From the IMG/VR virus record IMGVR_UViG_3300025151_000100, positions 1-40,618 of that record: 40,618 nucleotides of DNA, one strand, 5' to 3'. Both the position numbers and the translations under genes were made by a program. The notes beneath the pieces were generated by a model that made no database searches, had not been told where the DNA came from, and worked only from the letters and a program-made list of their open reading frames with translations. Origin of the DNA: a virus. Every line of letters begins with the position of its first letter. Position 1 is the first letter of the stretch. This document shows positions 8,561-20,600 of the stretch, piece by piece.

Positions 8561-11500
8561 TCAGAGTTCGTCAGTCATAGTATAAGAATCATCGGTAGCG
8601 CGGGAGCTATAATCACCAATATGATCGATAACTGGTGTTCCTATGATGGTCTTGAATGTAAAAGAGAAGCCTTCTTGCAAGAACTCCGGATCGGTCCTCA
8701 TGGTTGCTTGCATAGTGGTTAACATTTCATGCATCCCTTCACATTTTTCTTTGAAATTTCTTAATGAAAGCAGATTTCCAGTTTCAGGTCGAATTCGCTC
8801 AAGAATGTTATTGGATGTCTCGTTCATCAAAATCCTGTCTCCACCAAAAGTGTCAGTGAATATATTCTCATAAATAGTATTTAGGGCCACCATACGATGC
8901 CATGGTGTGTCGGGTGGGTCTGGGTACTCTCCTATCATTGAATCAACAAAAAACTTGTTAAACTGTTGGTCAAATGCGTTGAAGGCGCACGCCTCTTCTG
9001 CAAAATCATAGTATTCTTCTATAAATTCTTGATATGTGACGTGATACAGTCGCACCATTGCATAAACGGTTTGTGTTGACTCGTCAGTAATGCTGACTCT
9101 GATATTCATGTTATCCCACGAAATTCTTCCGTAGTCTGCCAAATCGCCCTCGCCGCCGTCGGCTGCCGGGACGTATGGAGGCGGATCTTCTGGAATTCCT
9201 GCGCCTCCATCTGGTCCGGGGAAATACCCTTCTTCGCTAACGTACGGGTTGTTATATTCAAAAGCCAGATCATCATCTATGAAAGTTTGATACTGGAACA
9301 TCATCATGCGGTAATCTTTTCTCCAAGATTTGCCGCCCAACAATGCGGCGTTATTGAATCCGGGGAATATATAGTTTCGCATCACCAACTTGCTGTGTAG
9401 GTCCACAGGAGCGTGCTCAGAGTTCATCAAAGCTGTTATGTCGACTTCGCTCATTCGTGCGGCTTCGGCTGCGGCTTCCATCTCTTCTTCCTGTGCTGCG
9501 GCTGCCTCGCCCTCGTTGGATTCTACAACTACGTCTCGCAGAAGCGTGAACCCGGCATCTTGAATCATATCGAGCATGCTGCGATTAAGACTCGCGTCAC
9601 CTCGCAAGTCAAATGCGGGACTCTCTGCGACATTGTACCCTCCTCCGCCGGCACTTCCGGCGCCGCCGGTATTAACTTCTAGTTGAGCACTACCAAGACT
9701 TTCACCGGTGACTGAGGGTGTTGCGTCAGCGAATGCCTGATCGGCTAATATTGATCCCGAAGTGTATTCTGTTATCTGTGCAAAGTTTATATTCTGAACA
9801 GCATTGATCTTTCGGTATGCATATGGTCGATTGTTAATTTCATCTACCGGAGATTCGAATGTCATTTCACTAAAACTGGTTGGGTTTTGCATCGCAGTAT
9901 TAGTACTCTTATCTTTTATTAGCGCCAGCTTTACAGTTCGCTTTGCGGGGGCGCCATTATTTCCGGGAGTGTCTTGAAAATTGTCCATTGTAACCATCGC
10001 ATGATTAAACTTAATCGCAAGATTGGTCATTCCTTTTCCACGAGGGAAGTACGACAAAAACCTATCGACGTTCATGACTTTAGACATGTGAGATTGTTTT
10101 CTGATGTACTTCTCTAAATCAAAAAAGAAGTAGCCATATTTTTTGACCACAATGTCAAATTCTGCCAGCGCTGAATGCACGCCCACATCACTCACTACAC
10201 CCTCTAGTTCTTGTCTTTTATTTAGATATTGCCTTATCAACTGAAGTATTTCAAACTGATTGCTTCTAATGTGCTCTTTTATTTGGTTTACCAAATCTTT
10301 ACCAAAATTAACTACAAAGGTGTTGGTATTCGTTCGATTACTGGGTGCGCCTTCCCATAAACCATATGGCAGCACCGGTCGATCATTTGCGCTAACAGAG
10401 TTCAGAGAAGAATAGTCAACAGAGCACACCGCTCTAGCTTCACTGAAACCGAAGCGAGACCGGTCTACAGAGCCAGCCCATCGGTCCACTTCATAATAAG
10501 AATATTCCGGATCCGGAATCACTGTGGCTACATAAATTTTACAAAGACTATTGTTGAAGTACGATTCAATTTCTTCGTCCATCATAGCTATAAAACGATC
10601 TTTGAACACCATGGCTTGATTATCTCTTTCTGCTTCAGAGTTTATTCTGTCATAAGGCATCGAGTCAAGCATTGAAAAAAGCCTACTAGAAGCATTTTCT
10701 GCACATATTTCTGGACCTTCTTGAATATATTCATCGAGCCTTGTCAAAGCATTAGCGCCGGCATCGTCACCGTCGCCGTCCTCAATGCCCATTGCCGAAT
10801 CCACAAGAGTCTTAATATCGTCACGAAGGTTCTTGTATTTTCTTCTGCTACAATAATAAAATAAAACTCCGTCGCTTGGAGAGGCCGGGCGACCGACTTC
10901 GCTGAAATACAACAAATTAGTTTTATCACACCTGCTTGAATTGGCATTTAGCGCCCTTACTCCACCAATCTCTTCAAAGTAGTTACTTAAATAATCCTTT
11001 GCTATATCAAAATTGTCTTCATACAATCCAGATGACATCTGTTGAGCAAAATGATTTGTATCATCATCATCGATCCCTGCCATACCAACGAATTGGGGCG
11101 TGTTGCCTGCAAATTCTACGACCTCGCGAACGCCATCAGCATTCAAGCCTGATTTGGGGACATAAAAAATAAGCTGTTGATCTAATTGTGCCAACCTATA
11201 CAGACTTAGTATATCGTGCCCACTCGCGGCACTCCAGAAAAATGGATCCATATATGCGTTGTTTTCTTCTACAGATCTGTAGTGTGTATGCCATCGCTTC
11301 GTCAACTCCCAATCACCCCTCTCATACTTCTTGTAGACAACCTTTGCCGGTGTTCCATAGTCATCCTGTGATGGGTGTGCGTATGCTGGTGTGTTGTCAG
11401 GGCGGCTTCTCATAAGCTCGCGCATCTCTAGTCCGCTGTATCCATTGACACCTCCGCCGTCTGGAGTATCGCCTGTTGCAAAATATTGATTATAGTAATC

Positions 11501-13585
11501 TGAAAGACCGGCAAAAGTCTCACCATGAGATGAATTTACATGAGGGACATAACCAAAAATATCAATTGTTGCTTGAGGGTCAAAAGTTGTTGAACCTTCC
11601 CAGTCGCTCTTTTTTAAATTTCCTCTGGACCTTGGTCTGTAGATCCCGCCTTTTGTATCGCCGCCTGCCCAATATTCAGTACCGGCATCAGGCTGACTAT
11701 CTTGAACCATTTTGCGAAAATAATTCGGCGCGTATTTTTTACTACGCTTACCACCCAGTGTTTTATCAGAGTGCCAATAGAATGGTGGCTTGATTGGTCC
11801 GTTTCGATTATTGAAAAATTCTGAGTTTTCAACATATGTGTTGCTGACGTTGTAAGGCGAGTCTTTTTGTGGCTCCATGCAATAATAATGCGCACCATCG
11901 TGATTTTCTGAGAATCTGTAGTGTTCAGATTGACTACCTTTTATAAACCTTGCGCTCCATGTATCGTACACCCATCTAGTGATAGCTTCGGTGGCGTTGT
12001 CAAAATGATTTACTCTTTCGCCGTTTTCGTCCACGTATCCTGTAAAGCTAAAATTGTCACCAGCAGGATTAACAAGCGTTTGAAAATCTGCTCGGATGGA
12101 CGAAAATGCCTCTGCTGCATTTTCAATTCTTTCGGATGGGCTCATGGGCAATTCTGACTGTCCGGGGAAAGACGCGGGCTGATGCTCCATGGGAACATAA
12201 TTTGCTATGTTGGTGTGATAAAGATGATTATATAAGAAATCGCGGTCTGTTAGAGACGAGTCAAATGAAGCCTGAGAAAATTCTGGTAGTGTTAACTCGC
12301 GCGAATCAACCACACGATAATTTCTATATATCCTTTTTACAACTTCAGGCTGTGTTCTAAGGGCGCCGTCTGCATTGTTGATGAGCGCACGCAAGCGATC
12401 ATGGTATCTTACTGCTCTTGAATCCTCCAAGGTTACGGAAAACAATTGTGCAGCTTTATTTAGATTCTGTAGAAGACCCACACTACTTCCATACGCTTGT
12501 AGAACATACTGTGTTTCTGCTAAAGTCTCCTCTAGTTCCTCGTCGACCGGAGCATAGGGTGTATATTCTTGCATTAACTGCGAGATTTGTCCTATAATTT
12601 CTTCGTGTCCCAAATCATCTGTTTTGTAGTATTTTTTGTTTAAGGAAGCTAACACCTTATTGGGGTATTGTATGCCGTCGGCATCAACAAATACGGGCTC
12701 GCCAAATGTCGCAAGAGAGCCATTTTTTAAGATATCTTCATAAGTAAAGTCACTAAAATTCAACGCATATGTTCGGGGATCTAACTTTTCATTAGCAGCA
12801 ATGCTATAGGGATGTCCACTGGTAGATGCTGCATAAATTCTCAACGATTGCAAGTCATTAAAATGAGAGATGTAGACGGGAATTTTTATGTTTGATATTT
12901 TTAAGACAACGTTATTATCTGTATCATACTCTGCCGTAACATCGGCAATTTCAAAAAAATCCGATAATGGCATTGATAATATATACTCGTTTGACCCCAT
13001 AGCTGCTGTTGCTATTGCGCTCCAGTACTCGTTATCGCCGCGGGTACCTTCTTGTAACGCGGTGCGCTGTCCATCGGCATACAGATCAAATATTGATACT
13101 AAATCAACCTTTCTGGGTATGTCTGATGGTGCCGTTATATCAATGAGCAAGCTCATGTAAAGGCTTTCACCTTCGCCATATTCATCTTCTATTCTTGAAA
13201 ACAACTCAGTTGACAATTCTTCAGGATTAAACCCCTCCCATGTAGACATGTAAAAGGATAAATCTACATCAACTCTAGTGAGATAACGAAATCCCTGATC
13301 CCGATCGAGCATCTCGGCTGGAGGACTGTCGGGTGGCGCCAAGGGGGCGGGAGGTGAATCGATAAGAGGAGCCAAGGGCGTGTCGACGGACGGGGCGCCC
13401 GAAGATGGTGGACTCTCAAGTCTAGTGAAGTGCAATTTCCTGTCTTTGTATATATCTTCAAAGTCCAGATACTTGTAAATTGAATCATCCTTGTTGACTG
13501 TGTAAAGAGTCATCTTTTCGATGGTGGGTGTAGGAAGGTTCCTGCCATAGTATTGAATGGCTTGTTTTTTTGTTAATCTAGGCAT
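8561..13585 (-). CDS. Very large virion structural protein, 1674 aa
   Basis: The ORF starts inside the 3' end of the upstream gene (13-base overlap). Residues 58-91 form a Pro/Ser/Ala-rich linker (repeated 'SPPAPLAPPDSPP'-like units) that separates a short basic N-terminal head from the main body. The body is acidic and Tyr/Asn/Asp-rich with no signal peptide and no domain I can name. Around residues 1308-1375 a Gly/Ala-rich patch (NTGGAGSAGGGGYN) is followed by a Glu/Ala-rich helix (EGEAAAAQEEEMEAAAEAAR), probably another flexible hinge and coil. The length and layout (short anchor, linker, long body) suit a baseplate appendage or fibre-like protein, which is inference from context. No catalytic motif noticed. 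Confidence 0.85.
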   Translation of the reverse strand: MPRLTKKQAIQYYGRNLPTPTIEKMTLYTVNKDDSIYKYLDFEDIYKDRKLHFTRLESPPSSGAPSVDTPLAPLIDSPPAPLAPPDSPPAEMLDRDQGFRYLTRVDVDLSFYMSTWEGFNPEELSTELFSRIEDEYGEGESLYMSLLIDITAPSDIPRKVDLVSIFDLYADGQRTALQEGTRGDNEYWSAIATAAMGSNEYILSMPLSDFFEIADVTAEYDTDNNVVLKISNIKIPVYISHFNDLQSLRIYAASTSGHPYSIAANEKLDPRTYALNFSDFTYEDILKNGSLATFGEPVFVDADGIQYPNKVLASLNKKYYKTDDLGHEEIIGQISQLMQEYTPYAPVDEELEETLAETQYVLQAYGSSVGLLQNLNKAAQLFSVTLEDSRAVRYHDRLRALINNADGALRTQPEVVKRIYRNYRVVDSRELTLPEFSQASFDSSLTDRDFLYNHLYHTNIANYVPMEHQPASFPGQSELPMSPSERIENAAEAFSSIRADFQTLVNPAGDNFSFTGYVDENGERVNHFDNATEAITRWVYDTWSARFIKGSQSEHYRFSENHDGAHYYCMEPQKDSPYNVSNTYVENSEFFNNRNGPIKPPFYWHSDKTLGGKRSKKYAPNYFRKMVQDSQPDAGTEYWAGGDTKGGIYRPRSRGNLKKSDWEGSTTFDPQATIDIFGYVPHVNSSHGETFAGLSDYYNQYFATGDTPDGGGVNGYSGLEMRELMRSRPDNTPAYAHPSQDDYGTPAKVVYKKYERGDWELTKRWHTHYRSVEENNAYMDPFFWSAASGHDILSLYRLAQLDQQLIFYVPKSGLNADGVREVVEFAGNTPQFVGMAGIDDDDTNHFAQQMSSGLYEDNFDIAKDYLSNYFEEIGGVRALNANSSRCDKTNLLYFSEVGRPASPSDGVLFYYCSRRKYKNLRDDIKTLVDSAMGIEDGDGDDAGANALTRLDEYIQEGPEICAENASSRLFSMLDSMPYDRINSEAERDNQAMVFKDRFIAMMDEEIESYFNNSLCKIYVATVIPDPEYSYYEVDRWAGSVDRSRFGFSEARAVCSVDYSSLNSVSANDRPVLPYGLWEGAPSNRTNTNTFVVNFGKDLVNQIKEHIRSNQFEILQLIRQYLNKRQELEGVVSDVGVHSALAEFDIVVKKYGYFFFDLEKYIRKQSHMSKVMNVDRFLSYFPRGKGMTNLAIKFNHAMVTMDNFQDTPGNNGAPAKRTVKLALIKDKSTNTAMQNPTSFSEMTFESPVDEINNRPYAYRKINAVQNINFAQITEYTSGSILADQAFADATPSVTGESLGSAQLEVNTGGAGSAGGGGYNVAESPAFDLRGDASLNRSMLDMIQDAGFTLLRDVVVESNEGEAAAAQEEEMEAAAEAARMSEVDITALMNSEHAPVDLHSKLVMRNYIFPGFNNAALLGGKSWRKDYRMMMFQYQTFIDDDLAFEYNNPYVSEEGYFPGPDGGAGIPEDPPPYVPAADGGEGDLADYGRISWDNMNIRVSITDESTQTVYAMVRLYHVTYQEFIEEYYDFAEEACAFNAFDQQFNKFFVDSMIGEYPDPPDTPWHRMVALNTIYENIFTDTFGGDRILMNETSNNILERIRPETGNLLSLRNFKEKCEGMHEMLTTMQATMRTDPEFLQEGFSFTFKTIIGTPVIDHIGDYSSRATDDSYTMTDEL

Positions 13586-14646
13586 ATCTCGGGCTCCACT
13601 GTACTTCCATAAATGTCGTTGTAGACGTCTGCTTCATCTGTTGGTTTGCAGTCCAAATCAATATCTATATAATACGATGATTTGTTGTATTCTTCAAGCG
13701 ATTTACACACAATATCTTTATCTGCCATTTGGTCTGTCTTAAAATCAAAATAATATTCCACGGCGGTTTCAGGATACTTGCCAACAAAATCTGGTCGCGG
13801 GTTGGGTCGCGTCATCAATCCATCAACAATTTGCTTATCGACGTTCTCAAAAAATTTTCTAGTTAAATCTTCTGGCTGATTTGGCCCAGATGACGTTACT
13901 ACAAACATTTCTACATCATAGTTTTCTGCTAAAAGCTCAGTGTTAACTTCATCTATATAAACTATTGGATCTTGAGAGGTCAGATATATAAATTTTTGAT
14001 CGGCAAAATCAGCGGTTGAATTAATAGCTCCCCTGATTGACTCAGGACCAATTTGGTCACTTTGCCTAGTGGGGTGTCTAGCTTCTCTTATCTCTTTCCT
14101 GTAGTCCACTGTTATATTTACTTGGGGTATGCTTGATGTCAGCTTTCCTGTAAGTTCGTACTTTGTGCTCGTGCTGGTGATTTTGCCATTTAGTACTACG
14201 ACTTTCCATGCCGGCATGACATCTTTTTCTTTGCTGTCATGCATTGCGTCACCAAGAGCGGCATCAAATCGAAAAATATCTTTTCTGGGGCGATATCTGA
14301 TTGGTGTAATGTCTGATAGGTAGTAGCTTGTGGCGCCGTCTTGAATAATCTCAGACATCCCCGTGACCCCTCGATTGAATCCTATGTTTTCTACCAACGT
14401 TTGTCCCGTAGAATCAATGTCCTCAAATAGCGTCAATGTTCCAATGTACGGTGTTTCGTTTTTGATTCTCTCGTTTATTGAATTTTGAGACTCACTTATG
14501 TTGTTGTATCGATTGTCATATACTATGTTATCATCGTAAAACGCATAATACGTTGGCTTGTAGTGTCCTATGGATAACAAATACTTTCCATAATTTGTCA
14601 ATTCGAAATCGTATACACTGTGCTTTTTATTGAGTATCTTGGTCAT
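13573..14646 (-). CDS. Virion structural protein, 357 aa, with the shared 'DxxLTxxG' N-terminal domain
   Basis: The N-terminus (VYDFELTNYGKYLLSIGHY, then AFYDDNIVYDN) matches that of the 341-aa protein at 2679-3704 residue for residue in register at D13, L16, T17, G20, G27, K30, T32, D38, D39, I41 and Y43. The remainder is different, mixed alpha/beta by composition, with an acidic Asp-rich C-terminus (YIDIDLDCKPTDEADVYND). It follows the 3686-aa gene after a 45-base AT-rich gap and overlaps the start of the 1674-aa gene by 13 bases. Probably a connector that uses the common N-terminal domain to dock on the baseplate while the variable C-terminal part binds a neighbour. The docking idea is inference. 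Confidence 0.85.
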   Translation of the reverse strand: MTKILNKKHSVYDFELTNYGKYLLSIGHYKPTYYAFYDDNIVYDNRYNNISESQNSINERIKNETPYIGTLTLFEDIDSTGQTLVENIGFNRGVTGMSEIIQDGATSYYLSDITPIRYRPRKDIFRFDAALGDAMHDSKEKDVMPAWKVVVLNGKITSTSTKYELTGKLTSSIPQVNITVDYRKEIREARHPTRQSDQIGPESIRGAINSTADFADQKFIYLTSQDPIVYIDEVNTELLAENYDVEMFVVTSSGPNQPEDLTRKFFENVDKQIVDGLMTRPNPRPDFVGKYPETAVEYYFDFKTDQMADKDIVCKSLEEYNKSSYYIDIDLDCKPTDEADVYNDIYGSTVEPEICLD

Positions 14647-14691
14647 GTTATCTTAATTATCTCTATTATAAATATGTTTTTGGTTTATTTT

Positions 14692-17600
14692 TCAATAACC
14701 CACGATGCCGCTGCCGCCGGCGCCACCGCCTTGGTCACCACCGCCACCTTTTTTCAGCTTGCCCATTTTACCCATTGGCGGAAATTTTCCTTTATTAGGA
14801 ATCCTGTTTTTCTCTTGCAGTTCATCCAAGTGTAAGTCGTTCATTTTCTTTCTCTTCTTCTTATCTAAAATTTGGTTTTGCTTGTTGCGCTTGTTCGTTG
14901 CTGCGTCGAAAGATTTTTCTTTGTCTCTGTCGTATTTCACATCAGCATCGAAAGTTATGGTCTCAACAATGGATATGTAGTCATATGGCCAGTTGAACTT
15001 AAGTGGGTAATCATTTGACGTGTTCCGAGAGAATTCTTTTTGATTATTAGGCTGGTCAACTTGTCTTGTGATCATATCTGCATACATTGTTTGACCGCGT
15101 TGTTTGACCTTAAAGACCATCCATCTCAGATTAGGATTCGAAAGTAAGTTGTATTCGGTCAATAGCTCTGTATTCATAAGAGTGTGGGCAGTCGACTCTT
15201 GCTCAAAGGCTGCGTGCTTGTAGTCGCGGGGTGCAAGGTTCTGCCAGATGTATGAGAGGTCGTCCTTATCAAGAGTGTATTCAAACTCGAACATGTACAT
15301 GACGATTGGAGACACCTTTTTGTTGTTTAAGAAGTCAAACTGTGGCGGCAGCACATAGTCTTGCATCTGGTCTACAAGGCGTCTAATCGATGCTCCGGCG
15401 GTATCCAATGAGTCACCCTCAATGCTTCCCTCTAAGTTCTTCAGAGCAGCCTCAAACCTCTTTTGAGGTATGTTAATGAACTGCTTTCTCGATTGACCAG
15501 ATTGAGCAGCGGGCTGAGTTTCTCCTTCTACAAGACCTGTTTCAATGTATGGGATCGCCACAACTGCTTCTTTGATAACTTGCTGATTTGCAACATCACC
15601 CAAGCGCACTGTAGAGTTGTTTTCATTGAAGCCGCAAAGATCAGCAAATGACTTCATATTCTTGTAAAGCAAGGGACCTTCTGCCGGTGTGTAGTTGTTA
15701 TAAACCGACGAGCCGGTCACAACATCATAGTGGTTTTGCAGCCATTCGCGCGGAATCTCACCGATCTCCATGAAGATTCCCTTATCATCACTGTCGGGCA
15801 GAATACCAAACTGGTGCCACATACCTTGTGCCAATGAGCCAGACCCAAAGTGCGCGGGTACCGATATCTTTGTTGGATCTGTTGGGACCTCACCCAATAC
15901 TGAGTGTCTTTCTAGCGGGCGTACGCCAGTATCAGCAAAGTTCATCATTGGTGTCTCAAACTTGGGCTGAATGACCCATCTTTGTCCTGTGCTTTCGTTA
16001 TCTTGCGAGATTAGATTGCCAAACTTATCATATTTTTCTTTTGCCTCTAACTCAATACCGAACAGGTTAACGCATGAATCGACTTGCATGGCGTTGTCAT
16101 TAATGTTTTCGCTAGCGTATGGTGTAAAGTTTCTACCAAAGCTAGGGAAATGTGCGCCGACGCTGGCTGTATTCTCTGTTGTGAATACCATTTGATCGCG
16201 ATGAAGGGTTCTACGATAGAATCCATCTATCTTTTTGTGACCATGCATTGGAGAACCAGCATCATATCTTCTTTGGATAACTTGTGTTTCTTTAAGTATT
16301 CTTGCTAGATCATAGTCAACACTTGACGATGGTCTAAAGATAAAGTCAACCCAAGATTCTCCATAGTAGTACGGCGGAGTGAATGACCAGTTGTAGCCAT
16401 TGAGAGAATCCTTAACACCAAATGACGAAGCCGATAGGTTGAATTCATGACCGCGCTGGCGGAAAGGTTCAGTGTAAGATGCGGAACCAAAAACTGTTAT
16501 ATCCTGTCTTCCAGATACGGCTGGCCCAAACGCTGTTGGTCGACTATACATAATAAAGTTTTGCTTGAACGTAGTGCTAAGTTCTGGGTCTTGTGGAAGT
16601 TCGTAGGAGCCAGATACGCCTGTAATTTTGGATACTGGTGGGGTGGAGGCAGAAGTAAAGTTTTTGAAGAAAGCGCGAGCACCATTTGAAGAGTAGAAAT
16701 AACTTGTGCCATCCGAACCTTTCTCGTTTTCGTATGTTCTTGAACCCTCATATGATGTTCTCATACGCAAGCGGGCTCCGTACACTTCGCCGGCTCTAAA
16801 TTGCTTCTTACCAAAGTCAACGCCTTCGCTTCGAAGCTTGGTGTATTCTCCATCTTTAAGGAAGAATTTACCAACCTCTGCAAAGAAGTTAGAAGAAATA
16901 CCTTCGTAAAGTCGAGATCCTGCACGAGAGGCGATCGATGCTGTTGCACCTCCCAATATTGGCAATCTTGTTCTTGGGTCTACTTCCATATCAGGGAACC
17001 TAACGCCATTGATGTACCTCATTGGCTCCATGATTGCTTCAAACGGAACGCGGAAGTCCCAGAAAGCTCCGGAAATATATTCGGCTGATCCAACTGATGA
17101 GCCAGAAATAGCACCGCCGGTGGCGCCACCGGGAGTGGTCGGATTTGCCGCGGCAATCATGTAGTTTGTGGGCGAACCCGTAACTACATATGGGTTCGAA
17201 CCGGAAGCCGCTGTTCCCGTAACTTCTTGCGCAAACATCTTATATCCATTAGTTACAACTGGATAGTCGACCGCCATACCGGATTTAATTGAATTATATA
17301 AGATTCCGGGAGCAAAGAGCGGCTGCATAACTGGTCGAGCGTAGCTGTACTGCATCAAGGCTGTGCTTGTTACAGCAGTAATATCTGTTCCTGTTGAGTC
17401 TAGCGAAGTAAATGTTAACGATTCAGCGTAGGATCTTGAGAATTGACTTACAAGATCTAGCGTTCTATCTGCCGGGTAGAAGCCCTTGTACGGATTAAAC
17501 TTAATGGTTGCCTTGCATGTCAGTCTGATTTCGGAGCCTTTGAGGTCTGACATCTTCTTGACGTCGACAAAGTTTTTCATGAAATCAGAGTTAGAATAAT

Positions 17601-20600
17601 CTTTGTAGAAAGTATCTTGCGAACTGCTCAGGTCGGTTCCGGGAATCTCCAAGTAATCAAATACCTGTCCGTCTACTCCAACCTTGGCATACTTGCTAAT
17701 TTGTTCGGAGATTCTAAACTCCGGAACAACTGCGTACCCCTTAGCAATTGTCTTGATGTCGTACCTGAAGTCGTCGTAGTCATTATACCATGGTTCTGAC
17801 GGAGCAGGCACAAATCCAACAACACCATTCGAGGTAGTGAGGTATCCTGCCATTCTTCCAGCTTCCCATGCAGCCTCTCCTGAACCAGTCATCAATGAAG
17901 CAGTAATCGGAAGAGAGCCGATTCCTGAGCCTGTTTGAGTAAGCACAAAGTTATTGGCTTCGATACCAGCAACATCTCGGCTAGTTGCCTGAGAAATACC
18001 AACTGGGCTGTGTGCTGAAAGTGGCGATTGAAGCATGTGCTTGCGGGCATACAAGCCTCCATTTCTAATCACTAACTGTATCTGCGAAGTTTCGGATGCA
18101 ACACCAAATTGGAATGGTACTAATACAATGCTTGTGCTTGTACTAGATGTTGCGGGAACACCGAAATGATATGTGGAATACGTATTCTGTAATTCACCGG
18201 CGCTGTTCGAGTGTATCAAGCTTGAGCCGTAATAAAGCTGCATTCCATCAGTGTGCCACAACAAGCCACCTATTGAGGCTGGATCAGATGAAGCAGTTGA
18301 AGTTATTATCGGAGGAGCAGTTCTATCTAGGAAGTCTAGCGGCGCGTCGAGCGGCCAAATACTTTGAGTAATAGATCTGTTTACAACATCGAAATCAACA
18401 TAGGATAAGGCACCAACTGAGTTTGGCACGCCCGCTCCACCACTAACACGTGTTTCTTGGTCGTTTCTCCAGAATTTGTTATCATACCCAACACGTGTCA
18501 TTGATGAGGAAATAAACTCTCTTCGTGTTGATGGGAACAGGTTCTCGGAGTATAGAATCCAGTTAAGGTTTACATTTCGATCCAATCGCATGGCGACAAG
18601 CTGTTCAAATGGAGTTACCTCGCTATCAAAGTTAAGATTTGCGAAAACATCTAGCTCTTGTTCGTTGAACCCAATCATTTCATTGTTGTAAGTTGTCTTA
18701 AGTGTTACATTGTCGGGCTGCTCGACTAAACCGCCAAGAGATGTTGAGAATGCGTTTGCGTAATCCATGTTTATGTACGCTGGTCTACCCTTCAGAGACA
18801 GAGGCGGAAGATCAAAGTTTCTTTGTACATTGCCCATGTACATTGTGGAGAGTTTGTTTGTTCTCTTCTCGTTAGTAAGGATTGGGTGATCGCCTTGGCG
18901 CATGCGAACCCAGTTAGCGCCAGCATATTGATTTTGGCGCTTGTACATTAGGTTATTAAAAGCTGGAGCATTAGCAAGTGAATCGTTACCAACAATGCCG
19001 ATTAAATCAGTATTCACATACTGACTGTTGGTTTCGGTAGAATCAGATAAGGGTATCTCATTTCTGTATCCCATTGTGTTGGTTGCGGCTACAATTGGCT
19101 CTTCAATGTTTAAATTTAGTCTACTTACCTGTGGAATAAATTTATTAGTGACAGCAGGCGATGCTGTTGTCACGCTCGGGAATGCCCTAGTGCTAGAGGG
19201 CACAGAACTACCAACCTCACTAGCGCTAACAAAGTTCAGAGGCTCGATATAGGTTGAGCCGCTTCGGAACAAGAAGTCACGAGGAGTGAATCCACAGTGC
19301 CACCATGATGCTGTCGATTGCAGCGATGCCGTAATCCAAGCGTACTGTCTTGAGTCGCGAGGAATCTGGTGCTGGATGAAGAAGTTGTCAAACAGAGGGC
19401 GAGCTTCAAAAGTACAATCTTCTCTTAAACCAATGAAGGCTGCTACACAACCTTTTAGCGGATCAGGGAATACTGTTGACATTGGTGCACCGGCGGAATC
19501 GCCGGAACCACTGCTAAAGCAGAAGTCAGAGGTTGTAAAATTCTCACCCATCTTGCAAACGGGATACATGTTGTTGAGAGGCTCACCGGAGTGATCGAAA
19601 ATAATGTTATTACCTGAGATGGGCTGTCCGGGGTTAGAGCCATAACGAATCGCGTCGTCGTCAGAGATACCTGCTGGTGACGGGTCACCTAATGGATACC
19701 AAGCATGCAGCTTGGTTGGAGCAACGGAATACGCGACGGACGCTGTTAAATCACACGGCACACCACCGTTATATATTTCAGAGATCTCAGAAGCTGCAAG
19801 TGAACGGGTCCATATGGAGCACTGATCCAAGGCACCTGAAAAGTTTGTAGTACCTACTGCGGCATCGCTCGACTGCCCGCCGAAAGTATATACCTGATCT
19901 CCTGTCTTACGGGGCTGTGCTGTTGCTGTTGCCGTGTCGAAGCCCTTATACGCATAAGGCGAATCTATTTGTGCATCGTAGGATCGGATAGTGCCAGAAG
20001 ATGCCATACTGACTACCGAGGCTGTCATATGAACACCATCAATATATATTCTAACCAAATCGTGTGAATCTTGAGTGCTATTCAAGGCTCCTTCGGTGCC
20101 TTGGAAAGTTACTGCATAATGATGCCATTGTCCATCTTGTAGCTGATTGGCACCAGTGACTGTGTAATCAGATTGAAGGGCACTACCTCCAAAACCGGTT
20201 GTAGTGCTGCGATATCGAGTTCTAACAACAAATTGATTATTTGAAACCTTGTCAATACGAATAAGAGGTGAACTAGTGGCGGCCGCTTTTCCAACGGTCC
20301 AGAAGGTCATAGTTGTCAATTGAGAACTTGGAACTGCCCAAAATGAAACAGTGGCACCATTTTTATTACCAAGAGTTCTGAATGATGCGGTAATAAAATT
20401 ACTACTACCAGTATCGGCACTAGCCAGCACTGGACCTCTTGTTGACCTATCGAGGAAGTACAGCGATCGATCATTGTTTAAAGCTGCACCTGATGCAACG
20501 GGTATCAAATCGCACGAGATAGCTCTGGTTTCACAGACGTTATTCCTATGTATTTTATGAAATCCGGGTAACTGATTGTAAGATGCACCGGGGTTTGTAA

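Noticed and set aside
10215-12455. Further CTAAATA matches on the minus strand (near 10219 and 12450)
   Set aside because: Both are inside the 1674-aa gene with no following ribosome site and start codon; a seven-base motif is expected by chance in AT-rich coding DNA.
14647-14691. AT-rich gap before the 357-aa gene as a terminator or late promoter
   Set aside because: No stem-loop with a T-run is present, and the minus strand reads CATATTTATAATAG, which matches neither TATAAATA nor CTAAATA well enough.
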